Positions 8,469-17,353 of a stretch of DNA of 62,624 nucleotides are shown here, piece by piece. A program made the translations under genes and the position numbers. This stretch comes from Hadesarchaea archaeon (lineage in GTDB: Archaea > Hadarchaeota > Hadarchaeia > Hadarchaeales > Hadarchaeaceae), in contig JAPDJH010000012.1 in NCBI GenBank assembly GCA_029259175.1, forward strand, positions 1 to 62,624, read 5' to 3'. How positions within the stretch are numbered: position 1 is the first letter of the stretch; every line of letters begins with the position of its first letter. Under the pieces are notes generated by a model. The model searched no databases, was not told the origin of the DNA, and was given only the letters and a program-made list of their open reading frames with translations.

Positions 8469-9839
8469 ATGAATAGACTCACTCTGTGTATTAACTCTCA
8501 GACCCCTCTGGTTCGCTTCACTTCTGGGTACACAGATCTCGTGGAGAAATATGGCACCCTGCCAGATCCCGTTCCGCTAGGCTTGCTCAGCGAAGGTGAA
8601 GACTACGTGGTCGCGCCGGGAGGGGTGCCAAAGGTCGTCTATCCCTTAGTTACTAGAATGATTGAAAGAGGGATCGCCAGAACTGCCCACTGGATATGTA
8701 TGAGCCCCACTGGGCCCCCCAGAGTTCGGGCTGGACGCGTCATCATCCATCACGTTGCGTTGGACCATCCCGAGCTGCGCGCTTACGCCACCATGAAGGA
8801 ACGACTATGGGAAGAAATTCATGACCTAGAGCGACATCCAATAGGTCCAGAGGAGTTCCAAGCGTATGCGAGGTATAACTGGCTATGCGCGAATAAAATG
8901 TTCGAACTATCAGATGTTGATCTGTTCTACGTACACGACTTTCAGCAACTCCAAGTGGGAAACATGCTGGGGCTTGCAGCGCCCACCATTTTCAGGTGGC
9001 ACATCCCCTTTGACGTGAAACATGTAGATCCCTATATCCGCAAATTCATCATCAAATGCATGGAAGCTTACGATGCTGTTATTGTTAGCTGCAGAAGGGA
9101 CCTCCAAGGGCTGATAAACGCAGGATTCCACGGCAGAGTGTATCAGGTGTATCCCTATGTGGATGAGCGGAAATGGACGCGTCCCACCGAACCAGAAGTT
9201 CAGGATTTCGCTTTAACTCACACCATCCGCGCCGATGACCGCGTGGTGCTTGTGGTCGGGAGGATGGATCCCATCAAAGGACAAGATGTGTGTATCAAGG
9301 CGATTGCCAAAGTCGTGAGACGTATTCCAAATGTCAAGCTCGTGTTGGTGGGGAATGGGAGCTTTTCTGGGTCGAGGCGGGGCGGTCTCTCTCATCCCAA
9401 GTCTGCTCGGTGGAGAGCCTACCTTGAGGGACTCGTGCGAAAACTGAAGATGGAGAAACATGTGGTGTTCACCGGCTATCTGCCCGACGAAGTCTTGAAA
9501 TCAGCGTATGATCGGGCAGACGTGGTCGTTTTGCCCTCGATTAAAGAAGGGTTCGGACTTGTCGTTCCTGAAGCGTGGATGTACAAAAAACCTGTTATTG
9601 TGAGCCGTGGTGCAGGCGCATCCGAGGTCATCATGGAGGGGATAAACGGGTACACGTTCGCTCCGCGCAATCACAAAGAGCTGGCGAACAAGCTCATCCG
9701 GGTATTGAAAAAGAGTAAGCTCGCACACTCGCTAGGAAAGCGAGGACGAGAAACCGCGAAGAACCTCTCCATCGGGAGGCGGGTAAAGGAAATGGCAAAC
9801 ATCTTTCAGGAAATCCTCAAATCCTTCAAGACGAAGTAG
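8469..9839 (+). CDS. GT4-family glycosyltransferase, possible trehalose-6-phosphate-type synthase
   Basis: The 456-residue protein has a GT-B fold: an N-terminal acceptor domain, then the donor-binding half with VVLVVGRMDPIKGQD (about residue 258) and the GT4 signature EGFGLVVPEAWMYKKPVI (about 358). Residues YVHDFQQLQVGNMLG and FRWHIPFD echo the acceptor-site HDYHL and HIPFP motifs of disaccharide synthases. It lies in a cluster with TreT, an OtsB-like phosphatase and MscS. TreT needs no phosphatase, so this enzyme is a candidate source of the phosphorylated disaccharide that OtsB would use (inference). Its 3' end overlaps the converging mscS by 14 bases. Alternative roles: sucrose- or glucosylglycerate-type synthase, or glycan synthesis. 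Confidence 0.8.
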   Translation: MNRLTLCINSQTPLVRFTSGYTDLVEKYGTLPDPVPLGLLSEGEDYVVAPGGVPKVVYPLVTRMIERGIARTAHWICMSPTGPPRVRAGRVIIHHVALDHPELRAYATMKERLWEEIHDLERHPIGPEEFQAYARYNWLCANKMFELSDVDLFYVHDFQQLQVGNMLGLAAPTIFRWHIPFDVKHVDPYIRKFIIKCMEAYDAVIVSCRRDLQGLINAGFHGRVYQVYPYVDERKWTRPTEPEVQDFALTHTIRADDRVVLVVGRMDPIKGQDVCIKAIAKVVRRIPNVKLVLVGNGSFSGSRRGGLSHPKSARWRAYLEGLVRKLKMEKHVVFTGYLPDEVLKSAYDRADVVVLPSIKEGFGLVVPEAWMYKKPVIVSRGAGASEVIMEGINGYTFAPRNHKELANKLIRVLKKSKLAHSLGKRGRETAKNLSIGRRVKEMANIFQEILKSFKTK

Positions 9840-10872
9840 GCCGGGGCTCCTTCATGATGACCGTGCGAATCGGGAACGGGATTTCGATTCCTTCTTCCCG
9901 ATACCGCTTGTGAAGGGCTTTGATGAACTCGTGGGTCAGCAAATAGCGATCAACGTACTCCTTTGCTCTCAATATCACGGTGAAGTTAATGCTAAAATCG
10001 TCAAATGTGTGGTAGCGGATAAACGGCTCGAACTCGGCCACTCCTCCCTGAACCCGTTGGAGAACCTCTCTAGCCGTCTCGATGGTCACGCGCTCCACTT
10101 TCTCGAGATCGCTGTCGTAGCTCACGCCCACCTGTACGAGCACGGAAAGTTCCGGTTGAGGCAAATAGTAATTGGTCACGATGGAATCCGCAAGTTTGGC
10201 GTTGGGCACCACAACTATGTTGTTCGGAAGCTCGCGAATCTTCGTGCTTCTCCAGCCGATGTCCACCACATATCCCTCCGGCCCGCCTTCAATCTTTACA
10301 TAATCGCCAACGCGGACAGGGCGGTCGGTCATTATGTAAATGCCGGCGAAGAGCTGCGCGAGGGTTTCTTGAAGTGCAAAGGCTATGGCGATACCAGCAA
10401 TTCCGAGACCGGCCACAAGGGCTGTGACGTTGATGCCCAGAGAATTCAAAATGAGAATAAAGGCAACGAAATAAACCAACATTTTGAATACTTTTCCGAA
10501 GATGGGCGCAAGGGATTTCATCCCAGGTCTCGCTTGTGCATAATACGAGAGAATGCCCACAACTATTCGCACCGTTGCGAACGTGCCGAGCAGGATGATC
10601 AGGATGTTGCCGAAGACAGGAATAATTGATTTGATATCAGAAGAAACGAGTGCCGATTGGCACAACGCGAACGAGATTCCGGCTATGAGAAAGGCCAAAA
10701 CCAAAGGGGTCTTGATGGCCTGCAAAATTATGTCGTCGATTTTGGTTTCGGTTTTCTGTGCCCACTTCGCAACATAAAATGTGAGGAAATAGCGAATCGC
10801 GTATCCTGCCACCAAGAATCCAACAACGTAGAGAACCGTCCGAAGCGCCTCGACCAGCGTCCCGGTGTCCAC
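9826..10872 (-). CDS. mscS: MscS-family mechanosensitive channel
   Basis: The 348-residue protein has several N-terminal membrane spans, a pore helix rich in Gly/Ala (ALVAGLGIAGIAIAFALQ, about residues 155-172), then the beta domain (DRPVRVGDYVKIEGGPEGYV) and a cytoplasmic vestibule domain. It opens under membrane tension to release solutes on hypo-osmotic shock. It starts with GTG ten bases after treT on the same strand, so solute synthesis and solute release appear co-transcribed. Confidence 0.93.
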   Translation of the reverse strand: MDTGTLVEALRTVLYVVGFLVAGYAIRYFLTFYVAKWAQKTETKIDDIILQAIKTPLVLAFLIAGISFALCQSALVSSDIKSIIPVFGNILIILLGTFATVRIVVGILSYYAQARPGMKSLAPIFGKVFKMLVYFVAFILILNSLGINVTALVAGLGIAGIAIAFALQETLAQLFAGIYIMTDRPVRVGDYVKIEGGPEGYVVDIGWRSTKIRELPNNIVVVPNAKLADSIVTNYYLPQPELSVLVQVGVSYDSDLEKVERVTIETAREVLQRVQGGVAEFEPFIRYHTFDDFSINFTVILRAKEYVDRYLLTHEFIKALHKRYREEGIEIPFPIRTVIMKEPRPTSS

Positions 10873-10881
10873 ACGATCACC

Positions 10882-12150
10882 TCAGCTGAGTAGTTCGATG
10901 GCCAAGTCCAGCCAGTTCTCAAGATGGCGTGTTATCAAAAAGTTCTCCTTCACGTGCTGAATAGCTTTCTCACCCATTTTCTCTCTCAGAGTTCTGTCGC
11001 CGATGATATCCATCACGCGTTCTGCCATCGTGCTGTGATCGTAGGGATCCACAAGGAAGCCGTTTTCCCCGTCTTTCACTTGAGCGGGTATCCCTCCCAC
11101 ATTAGAGGCGACCACAGGAGTCCCTTTCCACAACGCTTCTGTTACCGAGAGACCAAATCCCTCGCGTAACGATTTCTGAACCACCACATCGGCGGCGCGT
11201 TGAATGGCGTTTACCATCACGTCGTGGGCCCCCAGTATAACGTGGATATCGCGCTTGTTTTTCACGGCGGCCATGAGCTTTTCATACATTTCCTGACCTT
11301 CCGGGTCGTCCAACGCCATGTCTCCAACAAGCACCAGCTGACAGTCCACTTCTCTCCGAACTCTTTCGAACACATCCACCACACCGATCTGGTCTTTCCA
11401 TTTGTCGAAACGGGAGATCTGAGCTATTATCGGGCGTTTGGGATCAAGACCGGCTTTCATCACATATTTGCGAATTGTGGTGCGCGACAAGGGCATGTTC
11501 TTGAGCGAGAGCGGATCGATGGAGGGCTGGATTATGCGGTACTCGCCCGGTACTCCCCTAGCAGCGAATTGCTCCATCTGATAGACCACGAGATCGTACC
11601 TCAGCACATAGCCCTTGAGGTAATTCCACAGTTTCCGGTTCGGTCTGGAAAGATCAATGTGGCAACGCCAGACCCACGGCTGGCGTTTTCTGTAGAACGT
11701 GATGAGAGGCAAGGGCTGGGGATCGTGGACGATGACGAGATCGTGGTCGATGTGGGTAAGCTTGGCAAACGTTTCGTTTGTCTCCTCGTAGATTCGAATT
11801 TTTTTCCTTGTGAGAGAGATCTGATCCCCTTGTAAAGCATTATGGAACTTCTTGGTCACGCGGAAGAAATCCGGAGAGCCGACCAGTATTCTCCATCCCA
11901 CACGAACACCGATGTCGTTCATCAACGGGATCAGACTTCTGAGAATTTCGGCGACTCCTCCACCATATGGAGTAGAATTGATGTGGAGAATGTGCTTCTT
12001 ATACAGTTTTCTTCCCTTTCGATAAATCTCAGCGATAACCGCATCGTCGACAATGCCCCGATAGTCCGTCAGACGCCGCACCATTTGGCTCATACCATCA
12101 TCCACAGCTTTCAATTTAAACCCACGGGTAGAGTAGAAGTGATGCAGCAC
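10882..12150 (-). CDS. treT: Trehalose glycosyltransferring synthase (TreT)
   Basis: The 422-residue GT4 enzyme makes trehalose reversibly from NDP-glucose and glucose. Family landmarks: ILHINSTPYGGGVAEILRSL near residue 54, VIVHDPQPLPLI, WRCHIDLSRPN, ISRFDKWKDQIGVV, and SLREGFGLSVTEALWKGTPV. Length matches characterised TreT. The GTG start at 12150 gives the usual 50 or so residues before the HINST motif; GTG 12105 is an alternative. At 12150 it overlaps by nine bases, head to head, the proposed start of otsB, so each promoter would lie in the other gene. It is followed closely by mscS. Confidence 0.92.
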   Translation of the reverse strand: MLHHFYSTRGFKLKAVDDGMSQMVRRLTDYRGIVDDAVIAEIYRKGRKLYKKHILHINSTPYGGGVAEILRSLIPLMNDIGVRVGWRILVGSPDFFRVTKKFHNALQGDQISLTRKKIRIYEETNETFAKLTHIDHDLVIVHDPQPLPLITFYRKRQPWVWRCHIDLSRPNRKLWNYLKGYVLRYDLVVYQMEQFAARGVPGEYRIIQPSIDPLSLKNMPLSRTTIRKYVMKAGLDPKRPIIAQISRFDKWKDQIGVVDVFERVRREVDCQLVLVGDMALDDPEGQEMYEKLMAAVKNKRDIHVILGAHDVMVNAIQRAADVVVQKSLREGFGLSVTEALWKGTPVVASNVGGIPAQVKDGENGFLVDPYDHSTMAERVMDIIGDRTLREKMGEKAIQHVKENFLITRHLENWLDLAIELLS

Positions 12151-12888
12151 TTCTCGCGTCTCCTCCCCGAGTTGAGAAAGAAGAAACTCTTCATCTTTCT
12201 GGACTACGATGGGACCTTAGTAGATATCGCACCGACACCGAAAGAGGCCAAGATGAACGAAAGCAGGCGTCGGTTGCTTCAGAATCTAAAAAAGAAATAC
12301 AAAATCGCGATTCTGAGTGGTCGTTCGTTACGAGAAATTCGAAAATTCGTTGGTGTGCGCGGCATATATTATGGAGGGAACCACGGACTCGAGATGGCTG
12401 GCCCGGGTATCCGCTTCGAACACGCCAAAGCGAAGCAAGCGCGCTCTCTAATACGGGCAATCTGGAGAGCGAGCAGAAAAACACTTGGAAAAGTGGAAGG
12501 TGCAGTAATAGAAAACAAGGGGCTCTCACTTGGTTTTCACTACCGGCTTGTCAAAAAGGAAAAGAGAAGTTGGTTCAAACGCCAAGTTTTAAATTTGGTC
12601 AAGCCATTTCCGCAGATTTCGGTTCAGCGGGGCAAGTGCGTAATCGAAGTCAGACCCAGGGTTGAATGGAACAAGGGAAGTGCCGTTCTGTGGCTGCTCC
12701 AAAAAAGTGGTGAAAGGAAGGCTATCGCTCTGTATTTCGGCGACGACCTTACCGACGAGGATGCCTTCAGGGCTTTGCGCACGCGTGGAATAGGAGTGCT
12801 GGTCGCACGCAGACCGAGAAAATCCCACGCTCGGTTTTATGTCCGCTCCCCAAGAGAAGTGGAGCAGGTTCTGGCTTCACTGCTTTAG
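12142..12888 (+). CDS. otsB: HAD-family trehalose-6-phosphate phosphatase-like protein
   Basis: The 248-residue HAD phosphatase shows motif I FIFLDYDGTLVDIAP (residues about 18-32, nucleophile Asp), motif II ILSGRSLREI, a Lys in the RVEWNKGSAVLWLL region, and motif III FGDDLTDEDAFRAL. This is the OtsB pattern, removing phosphate from trehalose-6-phosphate; related substrates such as glucosyl- or mannosyl-3-phosphoglycerate are possible. ATG 12142 is used; TTG 12172 would avoid the head-to-head overlap with treT and still keep motif I. Its 3' end overlaps the converging rfcS by four bases. Confidence 0.88.
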   Translation: MQHFSRLLPELRKKKLFIFLDYDGTLVDIAPTPKEAKMNESRRRLLQNLKKKYKIAILSGRSLREIRKFVGVRGIYYGGNHGLEMAGPGIRFEHAKAKQARSLIRAIWRASRKTLGKVEGAVIENKGLSLGFHYRLVKKEKRSWFKRQVLNLVKPFPQISVQRGKCVIEVRPRVEWNKGSAVLWLLQKSGERKAIALYFGDDLTDEDAFRALRTRGIGVLVARRPRKSHARFYVRSPREVEQVLASLL

Positions 12889-13853
12889 CTCCGCTGTCCC
12901 ACAAGAGCGAAATGGGCAAGCATGGCTTCAAGCTGGAGCAGTTCGTTGGCGCCCTGTATGAGACGATAGGAAAACTCACCCACTTTGTCCACCAAATCAA
13001 CTTTCAAGTCTTCGGGGATTTTCAAATTATAGATTTCGCGATGGACCTGTGTGAGGAGGTCCTCGCCGGCAAGCCCCTGATCGATCAATAAAGAATGGAG
13101 CTTTTTTCTGGCCTCCAAGAACTTCCCATCAAGAGCAAGCTGAATCATTTCGCGGACCTCCGTGGGTTTAGCCACCGCCATCACCTCATAAACCGCCTTC
13201 TCGTCGACTTTCTTCCTGAGAGTAGCGGCTGCTTGTAGGATGTTGATGGCCCTCCTCATATCTCCCTCGCTCACATAGACTATCGCGTTTGCACCATCAG
13301 CCGTCAGAGTAAACTTTTCTGCTTTAGCTATGCGCTGAAGCATGGTCTTGATATCATCTGCTTCGAGGCGCTTGAAGCGGAAAATCGCACACCGCGACTG
13401 GATGGGTTCAATGATGCGGCTCGAGTAGTTGCAGTCAAGAATGAAGCGACACGTGTTTGTAAACATCTCCATCATCCGGCGAAGGGCGTGTTGGGCGTCG
13501 GCGGTAAGCGCATCGCTCTCATCCAACAAAATAATCTTGAACGGCACATCACCTATGGGTTTCGTGCGAGCATAGTCTTTCACCTTAGTTCTGATCGTGT
13601 CGATTCCTCTTTCATCGCTGGCGTTAAGCTCCAGCATGTTTTGCCGCCAAGCATCACCAAAAAGACCTCTAGCAATGCACAACGCCGCCGTGGTTTTTCC
13701 CGTTCCAGCTGGGCCAGCAAAAAGAAGGTGAGGCATCGCTTTTTTCTTGACAAATGTTTTTAGCCGGCTGATTATCTCCGAGTGCCCCACCATCTCATCC
13801 AACGTCTGCGGTCGATACTTCTCCACCCAAATCTCCAGTTCCTCCCCTGGCAT
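12885..13853 (-). CDS. rfcS: Replication factor C small subunit
   Basis: This 322-residue AAA+ clamp-loader subunit opens PCNA at primer ends. Motifs: EIWVEKYRPQTLDEMVGH (N-terminus), Walker A FAGPAGTGKTTAAL, Walker B IILLDESDALT, the SRC motif in IEPIQSRCAIFRF, and sensor-2 EGDMRRAINILQ. ATG 13853 gives the usual short lead-in before WVEKYRP; ATG 13868 and 13892 are in frame upstream. A TATA box at 13880-13890 places transcription start very near 13853-13868, so the mRNA is leaderless or nearly so. No RfcL is in the window. Confidence 0.95.
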   Translation of the reverse strand: MPGEELEIWVEKYRPQTLDEMVGHSEIISRLKTFVKKKAMPHLLFAGPAGTGKTTAALCIARGLFGDAWRQNMLELNASDERGIDTIRTKVKDYARTKPIGDVPFKIILLDESDALTADAQHALRRMMEMFTNTCRFILDCNYSSRIIEPIQSRCAIFRFKRLEADDIKTMLQRIAKAEKFTLTADGANAIVYVSEGDMRRAINILQAAATLRKKVDEKAVYEVMAVAKPTEVREMIQLALDGKFLEARKKLHSLLIDQGLAGEDLLTQVHREIYNLKIPEDLKVDLVDKVGEFSYRLIQGANELLQLEAMLAHFALVGQRS

Positions 13854-13879
13854 GGTAACCCTTACCATTTTTACTTTCC

Positions 13880-13890
13880 CATATATAATC
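13880..13890 (-). promoter_or_regulatory. TATA box of rfcS
   Basis: An A/T-only element (minus strand GATTATATATGG) lies about 32 bases before ATG 13853 and about 17 before ATG 13868. This supports a short or absent leader and rules against the longest frame start at 13892, which would overlap the box. Confidence 0.6.
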
Positions 13891-13948
13891 AATCTCGTTT
13901 AGCGCACAGCGATTTAAAAGCGAACAGTTCACAATAGGATGGGTCTGG

Positions 13949-16918
13949 ATGATAAAGCCTGCAGCAAAGTTTTACGATCCCATCAGGAAGGAACGGGAGA
14001 TCCGGGAATGGTGGGAGACAGCAAAGATTTACGAAAAGCTTAAAGAAATGCAGAAAGGCCGGCCAAAATGGACGTTTCTGGATGGGCCACCCTACGCTAG
14101 CGGGTCTATTCATCTAGGAACTGCATGGAACAAAATCATTAAAGACACCATTTTGCGGTACAAGACCATGCGCGGCTTCGATGTCACGCGACAACCCGGC
14201 TGGGACTGCCACGGGTTGCCCATAGAAGTAAAAGTGGAAGAGAAGCTCCAGGTGAAGTCGAAGAAAGAAATCGAGGAAAGAATAGGTGTTGCCAACTTCA
14301 TCCAGCAGTGCAAGCAGTGGGCGATTGAGCACGTCAAGATCATGACTGAGCAGTTCAAAGAACTCGGAGTATGGATGGATTGGGACTCGCCCTACATCAC
14401 GTTCAAGAACGAGTACATCGAATCCGCGTGGTGGACGCTCAAGCGAGCATATGAAAAAAATCTGTTGAAAAGAGATTTGCGCGTCATTCACTGGTGTCCG
14501 CGATGCGAGACGGCTCTGGCCGAGCACGAAGTCCGCGGCGAGTACTACGAGGTCTCTGATCCCTCTCTCTATGTGAAGTTCAAAGTCCGTGGCAAGCAAA
14601 ACGAGTACCTGCTGGTGTGGACGACCACTCCGTGGACCTTGCCGGCCAATGTTGCGGTGTGTGTTCACCCCGAATTCGAATATGCGAGAGTACTAGTCAA
14701 CGACGAAGTGCTCATCCTCGCTCGGGCTCTTATCTCTCGGGTGTTCCTAGAATTGGGCGTGAAGGATTACCAGGTGGTTGAGGTGGTGAAAGGAAAGGAA
14801 CTAGAAGGGCTTCAGTACGAGCACCCGCTGATCAACGAGGTTCCCGCTCAGCGCGAGTTTGAAAAACATCACCGTGTCATCTGTGGCGAGCTAGTGACTC
14901 TTGAGGAGGGAACAGGGTGTGTGCACATAGCTCCGGGACACGGAGAAGAGGACTTCGAAATAGGCGAGAAGTACCAGTTGCCAGTGTTTAGCCCAGTGGG
15001 ACCTGACGGAAAGTTCACCGGGGAAGCTGGAAAATACGCCAGATTGTACGTGAAAGCGGCGGACGAGCTGATCATAGAGGATTTAAAGAAAAAGGGACTG
15101 GTAGCAAAATACGGTAAGATCAAGCACACTTATCCGCATTGCTGGAGGTGTCGAACCCCTCTCATCTTCCGTGCGACTGAGCAATGGTTTCTAACAGTGA
15201 AGGAGCTGAAACCCCGAATCTTGGAACTCAACTCCAAAGTGAAGTGGACTCCCGGATGGGCTGCAGTCCGATATGTGAATGGAGTAGAATCGGTGGGTGA
15301 TTGGTGTATCTCGCGCCAGCGCTACTGGGGAATACCGATGCCGGTGTGGATGTGTTCCAGTTGCGGACAGCTGCTCGTGATCGGCTCTCTGGACGAGCTC
15401 AGACAGATGGCAAGAACGGAGATAAGCGAGGACATCGATCTGCACAAGCCAGACGTGGATAAGATAGAGCTCAGATGCCCATGCGGAGGGAGCGCGAAAA
15501 GAATTCCGGACGTGCTCGATGTGTGGTTCGACTCCGGAGTGGCATCGTGGGCTAGTCTAGAGCATCCCAAACGAGAGCTCCATGGGTGGCCTTTCGACTT
15601 CATAACGGAGGGAGAAGACCAAATCACAAAGTGGTTCTACAGCCAGCAGGTGCTCTCGGTCGTGGCGTTCGACGATGTCCCCTACAAATCAGTTCTGATG
15701 CACGGCTTCGCGCTCGATGAACAGGGACGCAAGATGTCAAAATCTTTGGGGAACGTGGTGGAACCCCAGGAAGTTGTGAGGCGATACGGCGCTGACGTTC
15801 TCAGGTTCTACATGCTCTCTGCCAATCCGGTGTGGGAGGATCTCAAGTTCAGCTGGAAAGGGGTCGAACTCATTTACAAACTGTTAAACGTGTTGTGGAA
15901 CGTGCACGTGTTCGCCACCACCTATATGTCGCTTGACGGATTCAATCCCGCTCAAGCAGATATGGAAAAAATCAATCAGGGGCTGCTGCCCGAAGACCGC
16001 TGGCTCATTTCGAGGATCAACAGCTTAGTCTCAAAGGTGACCAAGGAGATGGAGGAATACAACTTGCACTTGGCCGCGAGAGAGATCGCGGAGTTCATTC
16101 TTGAGGATCTCAGCAGGCGGTATATCAAGCTGATCAGAGGACGGGTGTGGATAGAAAAAGAAGATCCGCACAAACTTGCTGCTTATGCGGCGCTCTACCA
16201 GAGCATGCACGTCCTGATCAGACTGCTAGCACCGTTCATGCCCCACGTGACGGAAGTTCTCTATTGCGAGCTAGTCCGCGCGGTGTCTCCCAACGCCCCC
16301 GAAAGCGTTCACATGCTTCCATGGCCCACGGTCGATCAGTCGCAGATAGACCGCAAGCTCGAAGAGGGGATGAGTATCGTCAGTCGGTTTGTCGAAGCCG
16401 CTGCAAGAATCAGACAAGAAGCGGGACTCAAGCTGAGGTGGCCTGTGCAAACAATCGTTGTAAGAACTGGAAAGAAAGAACTGATCCGGGAACTGAAGGA
16501 TTTGTTCCAGTCACAGCTCAACTGTAAAGAACTGGTGATTTTGGGCGAGAACGACAAGCTTCCTAGGGACACGGAGGAATTCAGAAAAACCAGCACCGAA
16601 TACGGAGAGATATGGGTAGATATGCGCATGAGCCCAGAGCTCAAAGCAGAGGCGCTCGCGAGAGAGGTGGTTAGACGTATGCAGATGATGCGGAAAGAGA
16701 TGGATCTCGAGATGGAAGAGCGTGTCGACGCCATTGTAGGTGTTGAGAACCGCGACGATCTCTATATGCTCTCGGGGCAACAGGAGTACATCAAGCGAGA
16801 GGTCAGAATCCGAAATCTCCGGCTATGCCCAATCGAGGAAGCAAAAGAAAAGGGATATTCTAAAGAATGGAACATCGACGGAAAGAGGTACCAGCTCGCA
16901 CTGAAAAAGATAGGCTAG
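13949..16918 (+). CDS. ileS: Isoleucyl-tRNA synthetase
   Basis: The 989-residue class I synthetase attaches isoleucine to tRNA-Ile. The HIGH-type motif is PPYASGSIHLGTAWNK (about residues 47-62). The editing CP1 domain contains LLVWTTTPWTLPANV. The KMSKS loop is GRKMSKSLGN, with Lys595-Ser599. A C-terminal anticodon-binding domain follows. The enzyme is somewhat shorter than the roughly 1,050 residues common in archaea but complete. It diverges from rfcS, with the divergent starts about 95 bases apart, and meets the next minus-strand gene with a four-base overlap. Confidence 0.97.
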   Translation: MIKPAAKFYDPIRKEREIREWWETAKIYEKLKEMQKGRPKWTFLDGPPYASGSIHLGTAWNKIIKDTILRYKTMRGFDVTRQPGWDCHGLPIEVKVEEKLQVKSKKEIEERIGVANFIQQCKQWAIEHVKIMTEQFKELGVWMDWDSPYITFKNEYIESAWWTLKRAYEKNLLKRDLRVIHWCPRCETALAEHEVRGEYYEVSDPSLYVKFKVRGKQNEYLLVWTTTPWTLPANVAVCVHPEFEYARVLVNDEVLILARALISRVFLELGVKDYQVVEVVKGKELEGLQYEHPLINEVPAQREFEKHHRVICGELVTLEEGTGCVHIAPGHGEEDFEIGEKYQLPVFSPVGPDGKFTGEAGKYARLYVKAADELIIEDLKKKGLVAKYGKIKHTYPHCWRCRTPLIFRATEQWFLTVKELKPRILELNSKVKWTPGWAAVRYVNGVESVGDWCISRQRYWGIPMPVWMCSSCGQLLVIGSLDELRQMARTEISEDIDLHKPDVDKIELRCPCGGSAKRIPDVLDVWFDSGVASWASLEHPKRELHGWPFDFITEGEDQITKWFYSQQVLSVVAFDDVPYKSVLMHGFALDEQGRKMSKSLGNVVEPQEVVRRYGADVLRFYMLSANPVWEDLKFSWKGVELIYKLLNVLWNVHVFATTYMSLDGFNPAQADMEKINQGLLPEDRWLISRINSLVSKVTKEMEEYNLHLAAREIAEFILEDLSRRYIKLIRGRVWIEKEDPHKLAAYAALYQSMHVLIRLLAPFMPHVTEVLYCELVRAVSPNAPESVHMLPWPTVDQSQIDRKLEEGMSIVSRFVEAAARIRQEAGLKLRWPVQTIVVRTGKKELIRELKDLFQSQLNCKELVILGENDKLPRDTEEFRKTSTEYGEIWVDMRMSPELKAEALAREVVRRMQMMRKEMDLEMEERVDAIVGVENRDDLYMLSGQQEYIKREVRIRNLRLCPIEEAKEKGYSKEWNIDGKRYQLALKKIG

Positions 16919-17298
16919 AGCCCCTTTACGATTCGCTCGACTCGCTTCACCATGGCCTCCTCGAATTTTTCCATGAGATATTTTCTGCGACGCTCGAGCT
17001 CCCTCTGTTTTCGTTCCAAGCGGTGGACGAACACAGAGGCAATCACTATGGGGGCCGCTAAGGCTAGAATCAACAGGGACGGCCAAGGGGTTGAAGTAGT
17101 GGTTAGCAAACTCCCGAGCAGAAGCATTACTGAGATGAAGAAGATCGCCACTCCGGCGCACCATATGGCCACGGCGGCTTTGAGCATTCGGCGGGAATAG
17201 CGTCTTTGGAGTTCGCGCAGGTGGTAGAGCTCTCTGTCGATCACCTGGATTTCACGCTTCACCGCCTGCGCCCTTGGGACCTTGGATTTCGGCATCAT
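16915..17298 (-). CDS. Small two-span membrane protein with coiled coils
   Basis: I do not recognise this 127-residue protein. A basic N-terminal coiled coil (about residues 8-40, IQVIDRELYHLRELQRRYS) leads into two transmembrane segments (about 43-63 and 70-92) with a short outward or inward loop, then a second strongly charged coiled coil (about 93-127, HRLERKQRELERRRKYL). Both ends would lie on the same side, probably cytoplasmic. Its stop overlaps that of ileS. ATG 17295 is an equivalent start. Confidence 0.6.
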   Translation of the reverse strand: MMPKSKVPRAQAVKREIQVIDRELYHLRELQRRYSRRMLKAAVAIWCAGVAIFFISVMLLLGSLLTTTSTPWPSLLILALAAPIVIASVFVHRLERKQRELERRRKYLMEKFEEAMVKRVERIVKGL

Positions 17299-17353
17299 TT
17301 TTACTCTATTTCAAACAATTTAAACGGTTGGAAATCTAAACACCAGGGGGAGC

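Noticed and set aside
9910..10629. 239-aa plus-strand frame opposite mscS
   Set aside because: Shadow of the real MscS gene; His/Asn-rich composition without domains.
11200..11835. 211-aa plus-strand frame opposite treT
   Set aside because: Shadow of TreT; no start signal or family pattern.
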